From: Parasponia andersonii
Taxonomy: Eukaryota > Streptophyta > Magnoliopsida > Rosales > Cannabaceae
Assembly (NCBI GenBank): GCA_002914805.1
Contig: JXTB01000337.1
Span: forward strand, 65,406 to 129,405
Length of the DNA stretch: 64,000 nt
Reading direction: 5' to 3'
The notes under the pieces were generated by a model that saw only the letters and a list, made by a program, of their open reading frames with translations, did no database searches and had not been told where the DNA came from. The number at the start of each line of letters is the position of its first letter. Positions within the stretch are counted from its first letter, which is position 1. Made by a program: the position numbers and the translations under genes. Of the stretch, positions 57,527 through 64,000 are shown piece after piece.

Positions 57527-60500
57527 GGTGGCCAAGTTCCAGGTGAAGTGCAACGTGACATTTGGTTTTCAAGCTCATAAATTTTCAATGCTCGTAACAA
57601 TCATTTACTTCGTACACTCAGATTTAAAATATATGAATCTGAGTTCAGTGATCAATTGGAGTCTCAATCGAATAAGTATGTCGTTTGGTGCTCTAAGTGG
57701 AGGAAGTTCATTGTATTTAGATGCCAAGTTTATGTCATATAGTTTTTTATATGCTCTTACTTTTGACTTTTTGTAATGTACAGTGACTTTCATGGCTGCT
57801 GTATATATATTTGCTTTAGCTATGACCAAATTAAGCTATTCATTTCACCAGCTTTCTTTTACGGTTGTTTTAGTACATTGTCAACGTATCATAAACAACA
57901 GGAGCTATCTCAAACTGGAAAAAGCTTTAAATGAGAGATACAGAAACGAAAGAAACAAAAATATGAACATGAACAGAACAATAATGGCAAATACAGTAGA
58001 TAATTGGTGGCACATGGGCTCTGATCAAGGTATTATCCTTAGTTGCTTTTGAGTACTATAGGGAACCTCTTGTAGGAATTTGCTTGGTATAAAACTCAAG
58101 ACAGTACTTTAAAGAGAAACTTCCTTTCCAAAGTGTGTTTTTTGTCCAAATTTGGTAGAGAAATATGGTTCAAACTAAATGTATGTCTCAAATGGTGCCA
58201 CTAGGAGTTCCTAAATGCTTTGTCAGGGCAGATTTCAAGCACTCCAGGCTTGGCCTGACTTTTATGGCTACAGGTTTGATCAAAATTTTCTTGAGGGCTA
58301 TCAATTAAAATTCAAGCTTGATGTCGCTTGACCTGAGCGTCGGCGAATTAGGTTCGATATGTATGCTTCTTGATCTTTGAGAATGTCAGTGTCTGAATGA
58401 ACACCATCAACAAAATACATGAAGTAATGAGCACCAGATTGACCTAAGTAGCTCATTTGTCCGGGAACATTAAGCTTAGATATGTTGGTGAAAATTATAC
58501 AACTACTCCTTAGTCCTTAGCATCTTTGAATTTGTGTCTGACCAAATTTGAGTTACCAAAAGCTTTATTAAACTTTGGCCATGCAAAAATTCAACTCGTT
58601 AATCATGCAATTTCTCACATCAGATGTCGCTGTCCAGATCGAACAAAGGAAACTCCATGTATTTATATCTATTTTCCAACACGCAAGGACAGCTAAGAAG
58701 GACCTAAAAAATTCATCTATTTCTACACCTTAAAACAGTAATGGACAGATGAGATTTAGGGATCAAAGTCACTAATTTAATCTGAACAAAGTTCTGATTA
58801 TCAACTCTTTCGAGAGTTTGGGTCATGTGGGATTTCTTTATTCAAATGTTTTGTATTTTAAAAACAACTCAAATGGTCATGTGTCTCATTCATTAACAAA
58901 TATGCCTTCTCATTAGTAACACATTAGAAATAAATAAACCTTTTCCACGTTGTTTGACGCGGTATTTGTGTTGAAAATAAATCATAGAGTGTCTGTTAAG
59001 CAACTTGGTACCATCAGATCGACTTCTTTCTCAAATCACATGATCATCATTTGTTATAAACTAAAAAAAAAAAAATAAAAAGGAAAATCACCGTGGATTG
59101 ATTGATTGTTCACCGAATATTTTCTTCACCATTTCACATGACATACGTGGTAACAAAATTTGGATCATTAGCAACATGTGCCTTCACTCCTTACTCGTAT
59201 AGAATTTCTTCTATAAACAATAGCCAGCAGAATGAAAAAGAAAAGTATGAGAATTCTGGTCAATTTTCCAATACACTTGGTTATAACATGCATTTTTATT
59301 ATACAACGTTAGCATATCCGTAATAAAATTTTTGAGATGAACGAGAAAGAATAAAACAACTTAGAAAAGTACTCGAGAATTCTCTTTGTTGTGTTTATAT
59401 ACTTTAATTTTCACATAGCAGAAATTTTTATTTTCGTTGTATTTATTTATTTATTTTTTTACGACTTTTATAAATTAGTAATCGTGGTCATAGAACTGAA
59501 CCATAACCAGCACACAGCAAAACATAGAACGAGCTAGATTTAATACTATAATGTGACAACATTGAATTACTATCATAAAGGAGTGCACTGAGCCAATGTA
59601 TGTAAACAACACCAATTTTTTTTATCTAGTGCTTCTTTTCTTTTTTTATTTTGGAAGGAAAACACTTTCATCGATAAAAAATATAAAAAATGAGGATAGT
59701 AAAATAAGATTTTTGATAACGAAGAAAATAATCATAAATAACTGATAAAAAACTTTGGAGGAAAATTTGCACACTGAAATTTTAGCGAAATTGACTTATA
59801 GGAGAATATATGCAGATCATCGTTAATATGTATTTCAATAGAGTTTTACGTTTTATTAATTGACTCGTTCTGACTCTCATCCACCAAAAATGGGTAATTA
59901 CTACCTTATATACATTCTAAATCTAAATAGATCTGGCAATAAACTACCATAAATCTAGATGCAGATGGATCAAAATGATAAAAATATAACAAAATATTAA
60001 AAATCATCGCAAATCTAAATCTAGGGGTATCAAAATCACCTGGATCTAAATCTAAAAGGAAAACTGTCATCTCACCTAGGAGGATTATTTAAAATTATTA
60101 ATAAAAGGGGGAAAAAAGGGTAAAAAAATCCATACTAAAGAGAGGGAAAATCTTCTCTCAGGTAAAGGAGGCATCTGTTAATAGAGGCAAGCTAATGCTG
60201 ACGGAGAAATTTTGCTGCGAAGAGGAGAAGTTCTCCTACGAAGAGTTTTAGAGAGAAGCTCTCTCTCATATCTAGTGCTTCTCAACTCTATTTTTTTTTT
60301 CTCTATATATCTTTATTTTCAAGAACAACAAGCTATTCATATTGACCTCAAATATTTAGTGGGAGGAGCCCTGAAAATTCAGTCAGCGTGGCACACCAGG
60401 CCAGGTCCTAGTCTGAATATATCTTTAGGTGCCATGGAGGATGAAACCAGTACAATAATTTTCCAAAGCGTGGGGCGTGGTGTGGCACATTTCATCTGAA

Positions 60501-60953
60501 TATATGATCACAGCACTGTTCGTAGCTTTGTTTTTTATTTCTTGAATTTCTGGCATAACATTTCATTATTTCTTTTCCTGTTATTGAAACAATACAATAT
60601 GTTGAACTTTGAGCAAAAAAAAAAAAAAGTTTCTTTTTTCTCTTTTGCACAACCAAGATGAATAGATTAGTTTGCTAAGCCAAATAAATTGACCAATTGG
60701 CATGATACTTCTCAAATTTCTGACTTTCTGTTCTTTAATTAATTTAGGTTGAGAAAACTTTCTCTTGTTGTTTAGCCATGTATTTGATTTCAAATAAAAG
60801 TATTACTACTAATATAATCAAATCACTGTTTGGTACTCTAAACCTTATTATAAAACTCAAACTGAGCAGACTAGTCCAAAAGGCATTATAATAGTGTTTA
60901 GTCATTCAAAGTAAGATAGAAACAAAGTAGATAGCTCTATTTATATGTACTGG
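57527..60953. other. Intergenic DNA, no certain gene
   Basis: Directly after the NHL stop codon there are frames at 57528 and 57783 with no family resemblance; they probably lie in 3' UTR or spacer. A 95-codon frame at 60212-60499 contains ALKIQSAWHTRPGPSLNISL; I do not recognise it. The rest is AT-rich with A and T runs. Confidence 0.4.
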
Positions 60954-60961
60954 TATATAAT
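60954..60961 (+). promoter_or_regulatory. Possible TATA box of the GDSL gene
   Basis: TATATAAT lies 80 bp before the ATG at 61034, just before an AAT-repeat tract. Position and sequence fit; nothing else supports it. Confidence 0.45.
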
Positions 60962-61033
60962 AATAATAATAACAATAATAAAACTGGCCACATTGTTGGA
61001 TTAATATTGTAAACTTCTAAAAAGAAGTCAGTC

Positions 61034-64000
61034 ATGGCTAGATTAAGCTCTGTCTTCCTTGGTCTCGTCCTTCATGTGGTGCTACTCATCACATCACTTC
61101 TTTGTGAGGGTACTAATTTCAGGCATAGTTCATCAAGAAAACATGTAGTTGCTTTCTTCATCTTCGGAGATTCTTTCTTGGACGCCGGCAACAACAACTA
61201 CATCAACACAACAACTCTGGACCAAGCAAACTTCTGGCCTTATGGAGAGACTTACTTCAATTTTCCGACCGGAAGATTTTCCGATGGACGGTTGGTATCG
61301 GATTTTATTGGTGAGATTTGCCTATCTTTAGCAATGTTGTCTTCTTGCTTGAACAAAATCCACTTTGGTTCAACTAACACATATCTAACCTTTTTTCTTC
61401 TTTCTATATGTCATATGTGTATGTATGTTTTTTGCAGCTGAATATGCTAACCTCCCACTCATTCCACCTTTTCTTCAACCGGGATTTCGCCATTATTATG
61501 CCGGTGTGAACTTTGCTTCTTCTGGAGCTGGTGCTCTGGTTGAAACGTTTCAAGGATCGGTATGTACTACTACATTCTGTTTCTTGAGATTTACATATGG
61601 TTTTGAGACTATTACATATAAGAATTGTTAAGGAGAAGCACGTTTGTTCAATTAAGGCTATTGATTGACATGACCTATAATTCAAATTTCATAGACGCGT
61701 TTATCGCTTGGACAGTCTTTGCATCAACACAAAATCTATATGTACCAAAGGGCATTAATAACTCATGATGTATGAATAGAACAAAACAGCCTAAGGTGTT
61801 GTCGATTCTGACTATGAATCTTGTGAGTGAGCCATAGCTATCTGTCTTTTGTTTGAGCCAATTTCACTTTTGTCTGTGTGGATATGTGCCTAATGTTTGT
61901 GTCCACAAATTCATAAAGTGCGCAGTTGATATGTCAACCATCAAATTCCAAACGGGGCTCCAAAAACTACTTGGCATACTTGTCACGTGATAACTGATGT
62001 GACTATTTAAAGTCAACATTGGAATAAAGTGAACCTCTTATATGTGAAAAGAAATGTGAATGGTAGGCTTGTAAACAACATTACTTCCAAGCCTTTTAGG
62101 CTTCCAACAACGAGAAGTAGAGAACGCATTGCATTTGTATATTTTACAAAGAAATTGAAGTATTTCTTTTACCCTTTTATTTCAGGTGATCGATCTCAAA
62201 ACTCAGCTAAGGTACTACAAGAAGGTAGAGACTTGGTTGAGACACAAGTCAGGCAATGTTGGAGCTGAAGTGACCTTGTCTAAAGCTGTCTACTTGTTTA
62301 GCATTGGCACCAATGATTATATGAGCCTTTTCTTAACCAATTCCACCAAGCTAAAAACCTATTCCGAATCACAATACGTTGAGATGGTCATTGGCAACTT
62401 GACATCTGTCATCAAAGTAAGCATTTCTTTCTCTCTATAGAGCTATAACAACAAGAGTTACATAGTTAGGATACAAAAAACTACCGTACGTATCAATACT
62501 AAATGTTCTTGAATTATCAAGTTATTGTGACAAATATTTATTATCACAGAAGTCCGAATCCGATGTCATTTTCTTTAATGTTATTTTAGCGTGAACGTTA
62601 TAAATTAGATGTATCTAAATTGGCAGGAAATATACACAACTGGGGGCAGGAAATTTGGGTTTATGAACTTGCCAACATTGGGTTGTTTCCCGGGCATCAG
62701 AATGGTGAAGCAAGATACCAACGGTAGCTGCTTAAAAGAAGCTTCATCTCTAGCAAATTTACATAACGAAGCTCTTTCCAAGCTTCTCAAGAAGCTATCT
62801 AAGCAGTTGAAGGGCTTCAAATATTCACTCTATGACTTGAACAGCAATCTCAAACTAAGAATCAATCATCCTTATCAATATGGTAAGTGATAAGTATTGT
62901 ACTGCATATTACATGCACATTAGAGTAACAACTAACTTTTAGTTTTAGGGATTGTTTGGCAATATTTTTATCTTTTAGTTTTTGCTTTTAGAAAGTGAGA
63001 TGAATAGTACTTCAAAAAACTAGGTATCTCAAATAATTTACTAAATTTCTAATATCAATATATGCGATAAATGAGTTGTTACTATTCAATTAGTGAATGA
63101 TATTAAATTTATTTACGATAATTTTTAATATATCACTTAAATGATGACATGTCACTTGCCACATGTGTTGGCACAAAAAATTTGGTATCATTTTTTTAAT
63201 ACAATTTTCTTACAGTTTTTATTAGAAAAATATTACTTTTTAAAATATTTTTAGAAAAATACCATTTTTAAAATAGTACTAGTTACCAGTTTTTGAAACC
63301 TAGTTACCAGTTATATACTAATTATAAATATCTTTGGTTATTTGTTGCCAATTTCTAAAACCTATTTACTGGTCAGTAATTCTTATTTTAAAAATAGTAT
63401 TTTTAAAAATAGTTTTTAGAAATGGCATTTGTCTAATAAAGACCATACCAGATCTACAAAAACATAGCCCATTCTATTTTTTAAATTTATTTTTTCTAAA
63501 GATGCCGTACAAGGCCTAATTTTCTCCCAAAACATGAGGCAGTAAGCCCGCTTAAGGGACTTTCTGAGGAAGCGAGTTAGCTTTCCTAAGCCCCATTTTT
63601 AGTGGGTCCAGTTCAAACTGACCTCAGTATCTGCCTGTTTCCATGTGATTATCCTATAATTGTACTTTATATATTTACCTTGAAGCCATCAAGACATTAT
63701 ACAACGATACCCAGATTGTCATTTCTAGGCTACGAATTAAATTATATATATGTATACACGTATACACACACTATATTTGGAGATTACTGAATGGAGAATT
63801 TTTTTGGTTTTCAATGAAGGGTTCAAGGAAGGGAAAACAGCTTGTTGTGGAACAGGGCAGTTTAGAGGAGTGTTTAGCTGTGGTGGTAAAAGAAAAGTGA
63901 GAGAGTTCCAACTGTGTGAAAATTCCAACGACTATGTGTTTTGGGACTCTTACCATCTCACTGAGAAGGTCTACAAACAATTGGCCGATCAAATGTGGGG
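61034..64000 (+). CDS. GDSL esterase/lipase, partial at window end
   Basis: Five exons are seen: 61034-61310, 61438-61559, 62186-62416, 62627-62882, and 63820 to beyond 64000. All introns are GT-AG with consistent phases (1, 0, 0, 1). Signal peptide at about residues 1-24. Block [15 protein letters not shown] holds the catalytic Ser47. Block II is NFASSGAG. Block III IGTNDY holds N176. Block [10 protein letters not shown] holds Asp338 and His341, so the catalytic set is complete. Wording such as [20 protein letters not shown] and [11 protein letters not shown] places it with plant GLIP1/GLIP5-type lipases, which are secreted and act on ester bonds; some members take part in defence signalling. 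The last residues and the stop codon are outside the window. The substrate is unknown. Confidence 0.92.
63215..63440. mobile_element. Small foldback MITE, copy B, in GDSL intron 4
   Basis: An imperfect palindrome matching 8720-8922: TTTTTATTAGAAAAATATTA at the left faces CTAATAAAGACC at the right, with AGTTACCAGTTTTTGAAACC and the TTTACTGGTCAGTAA phrase in the middle. It lies wholly inside the 937-bp fourth intron of the GDSL gene, so it does not touch coding sequence. Confidence 0.6.

Noticed and set aside
57528-58052. Two frames after the NHL gene
   Set aside because: No family match, and they sit in AT-rich sequence directly after a complete gene; more likely 3' UTR or spacer.

Overview
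The window reads as nuclear DNA of a flowering plant, probably a eudicot. It is AT-rich, genes are sparse and have GT-AG introns, the families are plant-specific (SBT1 subtilase, group VII ERF, LEA_2/NHL, GDSL esterase/lipase), and two plant Ty3/gypsy retrotransposons of the Athila and Tat lineages fill the middle. I cannot name the species.

Layout. 1-4.0 kb: three successive foldback (palindromic) elements and a roughly 270-bp direct duplication. 4.8-7.2 kb: an intact intronless subtilase (SBT1.5-like, +). 7.2-16.7 kb: no gene seen; a small foldback MITE and a SINE relic. 16.7-27.4 kb: a decayed Athila-type element on the minus strand, with its 5' LTR at 25.9-27.4 kb and a truncated 3' LTR at 16.7-17.6 kb. 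27.4-30.25 kb: no gene seen; a SINE with a perfect 15-bp target-site duplication. 30.26-44.03 kb: a 13.8-kb Tat-lineage element on the plus strand with a perfect 5-bp target-site duplication. It has gag, protease, RT, RNase H, a second RNase H and integrase, then tandem-repeat arrays, then an antisense gene with three apparent spliceosomal introns. 44-50.4 kb: no gene seen. 50.8-53.2 kb: an ERF-VII oxygen-sensing transcription factor (two exons, +). 56.4-57.5 kb: a three-exon LEA_2/NHL membrane protein (+). 61.0 kb to the end: a GDSL esterase/lipase (five exons seen, +), running off the window.

The four host genes have no obvious joint pathway: apoplastic proteolysis, hypoxia/ethylene transcription, a membrane NHL protein and a secreted esterase. 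Both large retrotransposons are dead (stops, frameshifts, altered catalytic residues). Each shows about 6% divergence between LTRs by hand count, so their ages look similar. The least ordinary parts are the intron-bearing antisense gene of the Tat element, the palindrome-bearing tandem arrays between it and pol, and the cluster of large hairpins upstream of the subtilase. A 1068-bp near-perfect duplication separated by one N (38525) inside the Tat element is probably an assembly artefact.
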